DNA of 64,000 nucleotides from Alphaproteobacteria bacterium UBA6411 (GCA_002438565.1 DJPN01000021.1:65535-129534); one strand, 5' to 3'. Shown: positions 6,930-15,275, numbered from the stretch's first letter. Program-made: numbers and translations. Notes: generated from the sequence alone by a model not told the origin.

Positions 6930-8933
6930 ATGAAAAAATATAATACCGAAACAGAGCTGAACCAGCGTATTGCAATGTTAGATTACGAAATAAATCGGAC
7001 AGAAGCCGGCAGCAACCGAAAAACCGCATTACTGAAACTAACGAAAAAACTCGCAAAAGGAGAAGAAACCTTTGCCAATCCGATATATGCCGAACAGTTT
7101 CAACGGGAATGTCTGAATAAAGCCTGGCCTTTGTTCAATCGTGCGTTAAAAGAAGGCATTCCTGTTTGTTTTTCAACAGTCAACATTTGTCGGGGGCAGG
7201 GAAAAAACAAAGCGACGCATTGGCTGTCTTGTGATGATATCGAATCTTTCAACGTGCGACAGGCAGTCAATACGCTGCGAAAGCAACTTGGGTCTTTGCC
7301 AGAATGTTGCGGTTTCATTACTGTGGAAATCAAATGGGACGAGCGTTTTGAACGTTTCCTGCCGCACGTCCATATTTTGTCTTTTGGCGCGACGGCGACA
7401 AGTTTGAGAAAAATGTTCAAAACATTATATCCGACCCAAGAAACAAAACGAATATGCCGTTCGTTTTACGATAAAAAGAACGAACGGAACTACATCGATC
7501 CGCTAGCTTTACAGTATCCGACACCGATTAAATTGGCACTTGTCGAGGATGTCGTTTCGAAAAAAAGGGATTTTCACCGAGTCTCGACTTACATGACCAA
7601 ATTGAAGAGCTATTGTTCCAAATATTGGATTCGACATTTAAAACCGATTCAATACAAGCACAAGGCCTGTCGCCCGGCTCCGAAAGTGCATAACACGCAT
7701 TTGTTATTTTTGGATAGCTTGCCGTCCACAGCCGTTTTTGCGCCATTCAATGCGCAATTGATGCAGTCAATGACGACGGCCATCGGTCAGGCTGACGGAT
7801 TTGACGACAGCCCCTTGACTGAAAAAAACGCTTTGCATTTATTGGGGTGTTCCTTTTTTCGTTCGGAACAAAAGGCTGTTATCGCCCGTATATTGAAATA
7901 TAACCGAACTTTTTTTCGGTTGCGAACCGGATTTGGGAAAAGTTTATGTTTCCAAATGGCGGCTCTTTGCCAAAGCGGCGTGTGTGTCGTAATCGAACCT
8001 TTGATCGCCGTAATGAACGATCAAGTCGAGAAACTGAATACGGTTTTACCGCATAGTGCCGTAACAATCAACGGCAACACCGGCGATAAAAAGGCGATAT
8101 ATAAGCAGATCAAGCAGGGAAAATACAAGTTTCTATACGTTACGCCCGAGACGTTTTGTCAGGATGCCTTTCAAGACGTTCTTCGGCAAACAGAAACATG
8201 CCAAATCGTTGTCGACGAAGCTCATTGCATTGCTTTTTATGGAGAGAATGACTTTCGCCCGAAATACCTGAAAATCGGAGAAACCATTCAAAAGATGAAG
8301 TCGTCCGCAAAAGTCGTAGCTCTTACAGGAAGTGCTGACGCAAGAACAATAAAAGTGATCCGGAAATCTTTGAAAATTTCTGAAAAAGCCTGCTTTGTCG
8401 GGAACATTGATCGTCCGGAAATAACCTATTTGGTAAAAAAGCGAAAAGGAAACGGACGAAAACAACTGTGTCGCATGGTAGAAAGTTGTGCAGGAACCGT
8501 AATTGTTTTTTGCACTTTGCGTGATACGGCAATGGCAGTTTCGGCAATGCTTCGCAAAAAAGGGATTGCAACAGAGTTGTTTTTGGGAAAAGGAAAAAAC
8601 AATGCCGACATTATCGCAAAAAGTAAAAGAGAACGGTTGGTAATTGTTGCAACTTCGGCTTTGTGCATGGGCGTTGATATTCCCCACGTCGAGTTGGTTA
8701 TTCACTTTGAGCCGCCTTTGTCGTTAGCCGAATACTCTCAAGGTTCTGGTCGCGGGGCACGAGAACAGGGCTCCTGCGCAAAAGCCGTTATGATGTACAC
8801 GGAAAACGATTTAACATATATCCGCAAATGTTTTTGCAAGACAAAATCCGACAACAGATCGTTTGATTCGGTGTGCCGCTATATTGAAAAAACGGGGAAT
8901 CACAGGCGGATGCTGTCGGACGCTTTAAATTAA
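6930..8933 (+). CDS. Fusion of an HUH rolling-circle initiator domain with a RecQ-type SF2 helicase
   Basis: 667 residues from the ATG at 6930, with AGAGGAAC upstream. Residues about 75-235 follow the Rep_1 plan of rolling-circle plasmid initiators: motif 1 VCFSTVN (79-85), the HUH motif FLPHVHIL (His146, His148) preceded by FITVEIKW, and a tyrosine motif with Tyr221, 228 and 232 among lysines. Residues about 305-620 are a RecQ-like helicase: Gln314 (motif 0), Walker A TGFGKS (Lys337), DEAH (429-432) followed by a RecQ-like NDFRPKY, RPEITY, VATSALCMGVD and the arginine-finger motif QGSGRGAR (604-611). RecQ zinc, winged-helix and HRDC parts are absent. Inference: it nicks one strand and unwinds from the nick, serving replication or transposition of a mobile element. 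I know HUH fusions to SF1 or SF3 helicases, but not to RecQ. Confidence 0.8.
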   Translation: MKKYNTETELNQRIAMLDYEINRTEAGSNRKTALLKLTKKLAKGEETFANPIYAEQFQRECLNKAWPLFNRALKEGIPVCFSTVNICRGQGKNKATHWLSCDDIESFNVRQAVNTLRKQLGSLPECCGFITVEIKWDERFERFLPHVHILSFGATATSLRKMFKTLYPTQETKRICRSFYDKKNERNYIDPLALQYPTPIKLALVEDVVSKKRDFHRVSTYMTKLKSYCSKYWIRHLKPIQYKHKACRPAPKVHNTHLLFLDSLPSTAVFAPFNAQLMQSMTTAIGQADGFDDSPLTEKNALHLLGCSFFRSEQKAVIARILKYNRTFFRLRTGFGKSLCFQMAALCQSGVCVVIEPLIAVMNDQVEKLNTVLPHSAVTINGNTGDKKAIYKQIKQGKYKFLYVTPETFCQDAFQDVLRQTETCQIVVDEAHCIAFYGENDFRPKYLKIGETIQKMKSSAKVVALTGSADARTIKVIRKSLKISEKACFVGNIDRPEITYLVKKRKGNGRKQLCRMVESCAGTVIVFCTLRDTAMAVSAMLRKKGIATELFLGKGKNNADIIAKSKRERLVIVATSALCMGVDIPHVELVIHFEPPLSLAEYSQGSGRGAREQGSCAKAVMMYTENDLTYIRKCFCKTKSDNRSFDSVCRYIEKTGNHRRMLSDALN

Positions 8934-8960
8934 ACGGCCGGAACTAAACCGAATTACGGA

Positions 8961-8982
8961 GAGGCTTTGAAAAAAAAGCCTC
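8961..8982. repeat. Hairpin after the Rep-helicase gene
   Basis: GAGGCTTT and AAAGCCTC form an 8-bp stem with a 6-nt A-rich loop. No T tract follows. It lies between the Rep-helicase stop (8933) and the hipA remnant (from 8999), so it could mark an element end, as subterminal hairpins do in IS91 and Helitron elements; it could also be a weak terminator. Confidence 0.4.
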
Positions 8983-8998
8983 CCTTCCCGTTTAAGGA

Positions 8999-9280
8999 TT
9001 ATTCCCTCTTAATCCCGAAACGTTTTGCAACAGCTTTAAAATCGTCATCGGTGATGTTTGCACCTTTGCCGTTGACCAATGCGGTGTGTTCGCCGTTAAT
9101 CCCCTCGGACGGCGTTAAATCATAGGCGGGCGACATTTTCCATTCGCCATCTTCATTCATCACAAAAGAAAAATTCTTGCTGTGGTCGTCTTTGTTGCCG
9201 ATGCGCACGTTAAACATCATCAAGCGGAACATTTTTTCGACTTCGCGAACGTCACGGGTCAGAGCCTGCGTCAGCCGCAA
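8999..9280 (-). pseudogene. hipA: HipA-like kinase, C-terminal fragment
   Basis: About 93 codons match only the C-terminal part of HipA-type Ser/Thr kinases: the catalytic loop VRIGNKDDHSKNF and the following AYDLTPS metal motif are intact, and the natural stop is present, but the N-terminal three quarters are missing. The homology stops near 9275, where a different remnant (AlpA-like) begins on the other strand. With a hipB-like remnant 3.3 kb upstream on the same strand, this looks like a broken hipBA toxin-antitoxin operon. Confidence 0.8.
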
Positions 9281-9474
9281 AAGCCCTCAGTCCGAAAACT
9301 TTGGCAAAATACTCGTGCGTCGGCGGCGGACCGAAGTTCCGCAAGTTCGGCAGAATGCGCGTCGTCTATAAAATCGCCGACTTGGACGAATGGATTGAGC
9401 AGCGACTGTCCAATACTTTTGCGGCGACAAATATCCTTTGTAACGACGCGTCAAGTGTGCGAAATAAGGAATAG
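9271..9474 (+). pseudogene. AlpA/excisionase-type DNA-binding protein remnant
   Basis: In the frame of position 9271 the sequence reads ASAAKALSPKTLAKY, then GGGPKFRKFGR, VVYKIADLDEWI and a stop at 9472-9474. This is the helix-turn-helix and wing of the AlpA/MerR-like family that controls excision of integrated elements. There is no start codon in frame near the expected N-terminus, and the frame runs back into hipA sequence, so it is an N-terminally truncated relic fused at a deletion junction around 9265-9280. Confidence 0.6.
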
Positions 9475-9564
9475 CAAGTTTGCGATGTATTTTTTCCCGG
9501 AAAACAATTCCCAAAGTTTTCTTTTGATTGCTCAAAATCAACCTGAAACAATTCCTTGTACCCA

Positions 9565-10458
9565 TCAACCGTCGTTTTTATCCCAATCGACAGGAAAGCC
9601 CATTTGAAGCGGCTTGACGATATCCGAAAATTCATTGATTGTTTCTTTCAGGCGTAGCGTCCAGGTCGGCGTCTGAACAATTCTGTTTAACAAGATATCG
9701 ATGATTAAAGCAAAACAGTAAAACCGTTCCGCTGTGTCCAGTTCCGGAAAAGCGTTCGCCTTTTTGATTTTGAACGGATATTTTCTGTTCCAGATACGGG
9801 AATGATGCGCGCATGAATTACGCAAAACGGACAAGGCGTGAAACCACGATTGCAAAATGGATTCCTCTATGCCGAATTTTTCTGCCACAGCTTTTCTGTA
9901 AGGACGTTTCAGATTTTCGTAAATTCGGGAAACGCATCCGAACGGCAGTATTTCAAAAACAATCCACGCCGGAGGGATTTCGGGGGTGGAATACGTTTGA
10001 TAATAATGCTCCAGGCTCGGAGCGGTTTTCTGCTGTTCAATCTGTTTTCGGATTTCTTCAAGCATGGACGCTTGCGTGTTGCGTTTATTCTTATCGTGAA
10101 AACAATCCGGATTTTCCAGCCAGAACGCACCGCATTTTTCAGACAGACAATTTACGATCACGGTTCTGAACGCGACTTCAATCCGCTCCAAAGCGTCCAT
10201 AGATAAAAGACGCAACCGGCGATCAAACGAATAAAGCCGCAAAATCTTTTCAAACGAAACGGGCGTTTTGAAAGAGTGGCGTTCTTCTTGGAACGGAAAC
10301 ATATAAACGGATAAGCGGTAATACGATATGAAATCCAAGTAATGTTCCGCCCGTTCCGGATTGTCAATAATCATTCCCCGTTCGGACAGCAGACGGATTA
10401 TTTCTTTGTTGGATAAAGGCGTTTTGTCAAACGGAATGCCGAACGGATTGTTTTTCAT
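9565..10458 (-). CDS. Abi_2 (AbiD/AbiF) abortive infection protein with HEPN motif
   Basis: 297 residues. The opening PFDKTPLSNKEIIRLLSERG, the block YLDFISYYRLSVY and DALERIEVAFRT are typical of the Abi_2 family. The HEPN RNase motif R-x4-H is present as RNSCAHH (Arg213, His218) followed by SRIWNR. Members are cytoplasmic RNases or RNase toxins that act in phage exclusion. It stands alone, with a long AT-rich spacer upstream, and fits a defence role within the accessory region. Phage specificity cannot be told from sequence. Confidence 0.85.
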   Translation of the reverse strand: MKNNPFGIPFDKTPLSNKEIIRLLSERGMIIDNPERAEHYLDFISYYRLSVYMFPFQEERHSFKTPVSFEKILRLYSFDRRLRLLSMDALERIEVAFRTVIVNCLSEKCGAFWLENPDCFHDKNKRNTQASMLEEIRKQIEQQKTAPSLEHYYQTYSTPEIPPAWIVFEILPFGCVSRIYENLKRPYRKAVAEKFGIEESILQSWFHALSVLRNSCAHHSRIWNRKYPFKIKKANAFPELDTAERFYCFALIIDILLNRIVQTPTWTLRLKETINEFSDIVKPLQMGFPVDWDKNDG

Positions 10459-10469
10459 AGATTTTTTCC

Positions 10470-10515
10470 AAAAAAAGACTCGGGGTGGTGCGCATTGTTA
10501 AGAGGCGTCCCGAGT
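10470..10515 (-). terminator. Probable terminator on the minus strand
   Basis: On the minus strand ACTCGGG and CCCGAGT pair with a 24-nt loop, then a T-rich run follows. It could end readthrough from the HNH gene (10751-11515) before the Abi gene. The long loop lowers confidence. The rest of the AT-rich stretch 10516-10750 shows no gene. Confidence 0.45.
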
Positions 10516-10750
10516 GTTGTTACAGATTATATAACCGATTCCGATGAAAAAATCAACTGCTTTTTTAGGGAAAAATTAGTAGGTTCTTTATGCTACATAA
10601 TTTACTCCCTTTTAGTTTTTTTTAAAATAAGTCATGAAAGCTTCAATGTTTTGTTTTGTAGAAAAAAGAAAAAATAAATCAAATTTTGTTGTGTTTGATT
10701 CTATTTAATAAAATTTATATGGAAATCGTTTTCAGAATAATTATCTTTTT

Positions 10751-11515
10751 CTAAACACTTAAAAAGTCTTTGTATTGTTTTTCTAGGTAATCCCGATTTG
10801 GAATAAACCGATTTGGCAATCTGATTTTTGAATTGTTCCGTTCAAGGAAAAGACGTGAAAATTCAGGATCATTTGTTTTTTCTTTCTCAAATTTTTTAGA
10901 AACAACAAATTTGAAATCCGGAGAAATTGAGAAAATACCAGCATCATACGCTTTATGATAGAGGGTGCTCATACATAAGCCGTTATGCGGATTTGTTCTT
11001 AAATCAACTTCATTAGCCCACCCTAAAATATGTGCCGCTTCTAGTAATGACGTAACGGATAAATTTGAAATACAGCATTTGTTTTCATAAGAAGAAAGAA
11101 CCATTTGTCTGAAAAAAGACTGATTTACGCGTCGCTTGGTTATTGTTTCGCGGTCTTCTCCTTTTGGGAAATCAATTCTTTCTATATCTTCAATATGGTT
11201 TCGTTCTTTGTATAAAGTCAGAAGCTTTTCTGATTTAAAAGCTAATTCATCCCAATTTTTTGAAAATTCTTCCCAAATTTGTTGATCTAATACACTTGTG
11301 TTAGTTAATCCTGTTACACCTCTTGCTTTTAGTTCTGGATCAAACGCTCCAAAATTTCCAAGTTTCATAGCTACGGCTGATGGTGTTCTTCCAATCAATT
11401 TTGCTACTTCAATAACTTTAGGATTTGTTTTTACACATTGGCTAAAAGGAATTTTGCAATAGAGATTGAAGGCTAATATTTCTTCGTCTCTTGTCCATTT
11501 TTTTCTTTCATTCAT
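10751..11515 (-). CDS. HNH endonuclease family protein
   Basis: 254 residues. The C-terminal half fits the HNH_2 type found in many restriction-like proteins: YENKCCISN, then LLEAAHILGW, NGLCMSTLYHKAYDAG and IFSIS. The His in EAAHI and the later Asn and His are the expected metal and catalytic residues. The N-terminal 80 residues (WTRDEEILAFNLYCKIPF, IGRTPSAVAMKLGNF) look like a helix-turn-helix specificity module. Base composition is clearly more AT-rich than the flanking core genes, a sign of transfer. No methyltransferase is adjacent. Confidence 0.8.
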   Translation of the reverse strand: MNERKKWTRDEEILAFNLYCKIPFSQCVKTNPKVIEVAKLIGRTPSAVAMKLGNFGAFDPELKARGVTGLTNTSVLDQQIWEEFSKNWDELAFKSEKLLTLYKERNHIEDIERIDFPKGEDRETITKRRVNQSFFRQMVLSSYENKCCISNLSVTSLLEAAHILGWANEVDLRTNPHNGLCMSTLYHKAYDAGIFSISPDFKFVVSKKFEKEKTNDPEFSRLFLERNNSKIRLPNRFIPNRDYLEKQYKDFLSV

Positions 11516-11765
11516 CTGGCGGCACCCTTTTAGAGAAACATCTCTAAAACTCTATCAATGTTTTACAATTTTGCAAGTTTGATGTCGCCTAAGAATTTAA
11601 AATATTCTGCGGCTTTGAGAGACCGCGAACGGATATTCATTCTGTTTGCGATCCCGTTTATATGTTCCTGTTCGGTTGCTGTAATACACCGCTACCAAGT
11701 TATGAATCTCCGTTCGGAGATTGGCAAACCCATTGCAAATCCCGCCATGTTTTTTCTTCGAGAGA

Positions 11766-12005
11766 TTACTTTTTCATCAGCGTTGTGTTCAATATGCGGA
11801 CGGTTTGATAGGTGTTGATACCGACCTTTCGGACTTGTTCTTCAAGTTTTGTCAGCAAGAGGATTTCGTCATAATGCGGAATTTTTATCTGATCCTCCCT
11901 GCAAAAATGGACAACCGGATCAGGCGGGACAAGGCATTGTTTTTCGGCGATAAGAGTGTCCCAGATTTCTTGTTCTATTCTGAACGACTTGACAATACGC
12001 GCCAT
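11766..12005 (-). CDS. Short hypothetical reading frame in a degraded region
   Basis: 79 codons from ATG (MARIVKSFRIEQEIWDTL). The end (LEEQVRKVGINTYQTVRILN) faintly resembles the C-terminal pattern of MobC-type relaxosome proteins, but this is not convincing. The stretch 11516-12229 otherwise shows only short broken frames and no RNA gene, and may be decayed mobile-element sequence. Confidence 0.3.
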   Translation of the reverse strand: MARIVKSFRIEQEIWDTLIAEKQCLVPPDPVVHFCREDQIKIPHYDEILLLTKLEEQVRKVGINTYQTVRILNTTLMKK

Positions 12006-12229
12006 AAATGCCTCGCAGAGTTAAGCGTTCAAATGTGTGTGACAAAAGTATTATAGCCGAACGAAAATTTGAACACAACGCCCGCTTTTCGTCATACGAA
12101 AAGGCTATCCTGCCCAAAGACCACCCTCAATAAAATCAATCACTTGCGGCGGGGCGGAAAAGGCGTTTTTTTCGTTTTGTCGGACAAACGGGGTATCCCG
12201 CACCGACAAAACACCCCGTTTGCTTCTTG

Positions 12230-12550
12230 TCATATTTCCATCAATTCCGCGATTTTTTCACTGACAATGTTTGCGGCTTGAATGACAGGTTTCAGCGACA
12301 AATGCGTGTAGCGGTGCGTGATCGAATTGATGCTGTGTCCCAACATTCCCGCAATAATGTTATCCGAATATCCCATTTCCGCCGCCATCGTCGCGAAACT
12401 GTGCCGCAACGCGTGAGGGCAAAATTCCGCTTGTCCGACCGCCGCTTTGATATGCTTTTCAAAGAACGCGACCAACGCCATCTTTTGCGGTTTGCCGAAG
12501 ACGTATTCGTCCGCCGCCGGCGGCTGTTTTTCCTCTTTCAGCTTTTCCAT
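12230..12550 (-). pseudogene. Tyrosine integrase, C-terminal fragment
   Basis: About 106 codons cover only the end of a tyrosine recombinase catalytic domain: CPHALRHSFAT (His-x-x-Arg), MLGHSI (second His) and HRYTHL (nucleophilic Tyr). The first catalytic Arg and the DNA-binding domain are missing. It differs from the intact integrase downstream (12994-14721), so it is the relic of another insertion. Its N-terminal end overlaps the hipB remnant. Confidence 0.75.
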
Positions 12551-12771
12551 AAACCGCTTTGCCCCGGAGCCGAAAGGTCTGTCTTGCGCTCCGGTTTCTG
12601 ATCGGAGACAAACAAGTTTTCAAAATCGCCAAGCCGTCCCAACGCGTTCGCCAAACGCAATAACGAATCAAAAGCGATCAGTCCTGTTCTTTCAAACCAG
12701 CGCAAAGACGCAAGCGTAACATCGGAACGGTCGCAAAGTCCTTGCTGAGACAGGTTTTGCTCCAACCGCAA
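12538..12771 (-). pseudogene. hipB: HipB-like HTH antitoxin remnant
   Basis: The frame reads LRLEQNLSQQGLCDRSDV, then LRWFERTGLIAFDSLLRLA and ALGRLGDFENLF, the usual helix-turn-helix of Xre-type regulators paired with HipA kinases. The first 15-20 residues of the family are missing, and sequence upstream switches abruptly to an ATPase remnant at about 12772. The strand matches that of the hipA fragment at 8999-9280. Confidence 0.6.
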
Positions 12772-12773
12772 CG

Positions 12774-12878
12774 CCGAACGCCGGTCACAATCTTGACCAG
12801 ATCATTTTGCCCCGCCCATTTCGATAAATCCTGAAGGTATTTAGGTCTGTCAATAAGCTGTATCGAAGCGTTTCCCAT
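12774..12878 (-). pseudogene. AAA_14/DUF4143-type ATPase, N-terminal fragment
   Basis: After an ATG at 12876-12878 with GGA upstream, the frame encodes about 35 residues including IDRPKYLQDLSKW and VKIVTGVRRCG, the start and P-loop of a common ATPase family. The reading then runs into the hipB remnant frame at the expected GKS. The fusion point lies exactly at the P-loop, so this is a deletion relic. Confidence 0.55.
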
Positions 12879-12993
12879 TGAAGAATCCTCCATTTATATA
12901 AGCACTTGACACTTTGTACTTTTTGTAAAATCAATGGTTTCGTAAAACGCAGTTTACAAAATATGATTTTTATCGTTTTTGAAAAGCGGTCCT

Positions 12994-14721
12994 TTATTCC
13001 CGATACAAGTGGCTTAAATCCAACCCGTCGTATTTCAGCTTGCAATTCACCGTTTCGCGCAGGACTTTAAGGCTGACTTCTCCATAATGTTCGGAAAGGC
13101 TTGAGCCGCGCTCCCATCCTTGAATACGCGTTACAAACTCCGGATTGGCTTCATTATTCCGAAACTCGGTACGCACCGTATGACGGAAACTGTGGAAGAC
13201 GTGACCTTCTTCAAACTTATCCGCTTTGGCTTTGATCCCTTTGTTCAAGCTGTCTAAAAAACGACCGAACCATTTGGAAATATCATCGGAATAATGTCCT
13301 CGTGCATTGACGCGCAGTTCGGGAAACAGCCTCTTTTCTTTGCGCATTTCTTTCACATAGTTCAAAAAACCGATCTTTATCAATTCATTGTGTAGGGGAA
13401 CAAGGCGAATCCCCGCCTTTGTTTTGACATGCTTTTCTCCTTCATCGTTAATGCTGATGACCCAAACATCGTCAATTTGTCGGACATCGTTCGGGCTCAG
13501 TTGGCATAATTCGTTACATCTCGCGCCTGTGAAAATCCCCAACAACGGAATCCAAAAACGCGCATGTCTCGGATGTGCGTTGCCTTTGATTGCATATCCA
13601 CGTTTGTCGTCCCGACACCCTGTGTAAATTGGAGCGTTGAAGATATAACTCAGTTGCCTTGCCGAAAAAGACAAACGTTTTATTTCGTCTTTTTCATTGG
13701 TTGCACACGGAACATCAACCGTATCATACGGATTCTCGATCAGATATTTATACTTAACCGCCCAATCGAAAAAGCGTTTGATGACAACGAAGTAATCACC
13801 CAATGTTTTTGATCCGATGCATTCCGTCGGGTGTTTCTTTCCCCGTTCTATATCTTTCAATACGTTGTATGTATCAGGTTTGCTGCGCGCGCTGTTTTTC
13901 GTGATGAACGGTAACAGTTCGACGGCATGTTGCAAGTCTTCCGTCGTTACGGAACGCACCGTTTTATCTTTGCCCAAGATCTCTTGTAAAATATGGATTT
14001 TCTTGCTGACACGGTTTTTGGAATCGGCGGATTTGTTCTTGCGGGAATTCTGGTTGTTGTACACCTCCGCCAATGCGTCCAATGTCATATCGGGTTTTAA
14101 CGGCGTTCTTAACAACATCGGAGAAGAAACGATATTCTCCCCGGTCAGTCCCGAAGGGACGCCCACAGTCAGACGTTGAGGAGGAATATCTGCTAATCCG
14201 ATAGCGCAATGATGCATAAAATCGCAAAACTGCATTTCAGCGCGCATAAATGCTTCTTCTAAGACTCGTTTGGAAGATTCTGTGGGAAACGGATAATTAT
14301 TCCGCAGTAAAAAGGACTGACACTTCCGTTCAATAATCACGTAATCCGCCACGGCATATTTTGAACGCAACTGCGCAAACCGTTCCATATACGGTTCCGG
14401 TAACAACGGTTTTCCTGCGCAATTTTCCCGTTCTTCCGCAATTCGGGTCAGCAAATATTCGTATGCGAACGTTTCCGCTTGACTGCGGTCATAATCCAGC
14501 GTGTGTTCGTCCTTGTCGTATCCCATTTTTTTTGCCGTTTTTCCTCTGAAGTCCAACCGTTCGTACAAGTCCGACATTACCATGATATAGCGTCTTTGCG
14601 CAATTTGCTTATTCTTGGTTCTGAGGGACACCCACAGTTGTCTTTTGCCGACCAGACTACGGAAAGCAGTCGGTACATTCAATACCGCATAATACGATGT
14701 CCCACGATTATAAAGGCTCAT
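12994..14721 (-). CDS. int: Phage-type tyrosine integrase next to tRNA-Gln
   Basis: 575 residues from the ATG at 14721 (AGGT upstream). The N-terminus (LYNRGTSYYAVLNVP) is the Arm/DUF6538-like DNA-binding region of long phage and island integrases; a core-binding domain is in the middle. The catalytic set is complete: Arg in FTGARCNEL, HSFRHTVRT, a Trp in place of the second His (IQGWERG), and the Tyr in EHYGE. It starts 114 bp from the 3' end of tRNA-Gln and points away from it, the standard arrangement for an element integrated in a tRNA gene. It very likely mobilised part or all of the accessory region to its left. Confidence 0.9.
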   Translation of the reverse strand: MSLYNRGTSYYAVLNVPTAFRSLVGKRQLWVSLRTKNKQIAQRRYIMVMSDLYERLDFRGKTAKKMGYDKDEHTLDYDRSQAETFAYEYLLTRIAEERENCAGKPLLPEPYMERFAQLRSKYAVADYVIIERKCQSFLLRNNYPFPTESSKRVLEEAFMRAEMQFCDFMHHCAIGLADIPPQRLTVGVPSGLTGENIVSSPMLLRTPLKPDMTLDALAEVYNNQNSRKNKSADSKNRVSKKIHILQEILGKDKTVRSVTTEDLQHAVELLPFITKNSARSKPDTYNVLKDIERGKKHPTECIGSKTLGDYFVVIKRFFDWAVKYKYLIENPYDTVDVPCATNEKDEIKRLSFSARQLSYIFNAPIYTGCRDDKRGYAIKGNAHPRHARFWIPLLGIFTGARCNELCQLSPNDVRQIDDVWVISINDEGEKHVKTKAGIRLVPLHNELIKIGFLNYVKEMRKEKRLFPELRVNARGHYSDDISKWFGRFLDSLNKGIKAKADKFEEGHVFHSFRHTVRTEFRNNEANPEFVTRIQGWERGSSLSEHYGEVSLKVLRETVNCKLKYDGLDLSHLYRE

Positions 14722-14790
14722 CGTTACCTGCAAAATTCAAAGAGTGTTTATTAGCAGGTCTATTAACAGTGCTAATAGATTCCACAGTAC

Positions 14791-14827
14791 AAAAAAGCCA
14801 AGTTCGTTTTTTTTCAACGACTTGGCC
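14791..14827 (-). terminator. Terminator of tRNA-Gln
   Basis: On the minus strand GCCAAGTCG pairs with CGAACTTGGC (one bulge) around an A-rich loop and is followed by six T residues, directly after the tRNA-Gln gene. Confidence 0.75.
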
Positions 14828-14834
14828 TTTGAAG

Positions 14835-14909
14835 TGGCTGGGGCGGCTGGACTCGAACCAGCGAATGACGGAGTCAAAGTCCGTTGCCTTACCGCTTGGC
14901 TACGCCCCA
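14835..14909 (-). tRNA. tRNA-Gln (UUG)
   Basis: 75 nt with encoded CCA. The acceptor stem pairs TGGGGCG with CGCCCCA; the anticodon stem ACGGA/TCCGT encloses CTTTGAC, giving anticodon TTG. The T arm GCTGG-TTCGAGT-CCAGC is perfect. Its 3' end faces the integrase gene and is the probable attachment site. Confidence 0.95.
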
Positions 14910-15024
14910 ACAAAGTTATTTTTCTGTATCCTATTTTCCCAATGCCGTCAAGCATTTTTATGCTTTTGGAAAAATTTTGATTGTTTTTTCCGCCAAATCG
15001 GCTATTGTGTCTGTTATTCAAAAC

Positions 15025-15101
15025 GCGCTCGTAGCTCAGCTGGATAGAGTATCGGCCTCCGAAGCCGAGGGTCGTGGGTTCGAATCCCGCCGAGCGCGCC
15101 A
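15025..15101 (+). tRNA. tRNA-Arg (CCG)
   Basis: 77 nt with encoded CCA. The acceptor GCGCTCG pairs with CGAGCGC; the anticodon stem TCGGC/GCCGA encloses CTCCGAA, giving anticodon CCG. The T arm is GTGGG-TTCGAAT-CCCGC. The last 18 bases of this gene recur at 15243-15260. Confidence 0.95.
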
Positions 15102-15107
15102 ACTTAA

Positions 15108-15134
15108 AAAAAATCCCCAAAAGGGGATTTTTTT
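15108..15134 (+). terminator. Terminator of tRNA-Arg (CCG)
   Basis: AAATCCCC-AAAA-GGGGATTT followed by further T residues, 7 bp after the tRNA. Confidence 0.85.
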
Positions 15135-15150
15135 GTTGGGGCAAAACGGC

Positions 15151-15262
15151 GCGGAGAAGAACCCGCGGCCGTGGGTTCGGTGAGCGTCAGCGAACGACGC
15201 CGTCAGGCGGTCCCGTCAGGGACGAAGCGCATAGCGATGAGCAATCCCGCCGAGCGCGCCGA
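15151..15262 (+). repeat. Interrupted copy of the tRNA-Arg(CCG) 3' end with a structured insert
   Basis: After the terminator the T-arm sequence GTGGGTTCG recurs at 15171-15179 and AATCCCGCCGAGCGCGCC at 15243-15260, exactly as in the tRNA but separated by 63 nt. The split point is inside the T loop. The insert contains GACGCCGTCAGGCGG, a GTCCC-GTCA-GGGAC hairpin and ends AGCGATGAGC. A related arrangement follows the other tRNA-Arg gene (20569-20668). Confidence 0.7.
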
Positions 15263-15275
15263 CTTTTCTCGTTTT

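Noticed and set aside
8961..8982. Terminator for the Rep-helicase gene
   Set aside because: The stem is good but there is no T tract on either strand, so it is listed only as a hairpin.
12230..14721. One long integrase with a frameshift (12230-12550 plus 12994-14721)
   Set aside because: The full integrase already has its own complete catalytic domain and stop; the fragment repeats the same motifs with different sequence, so it is a separate relic.
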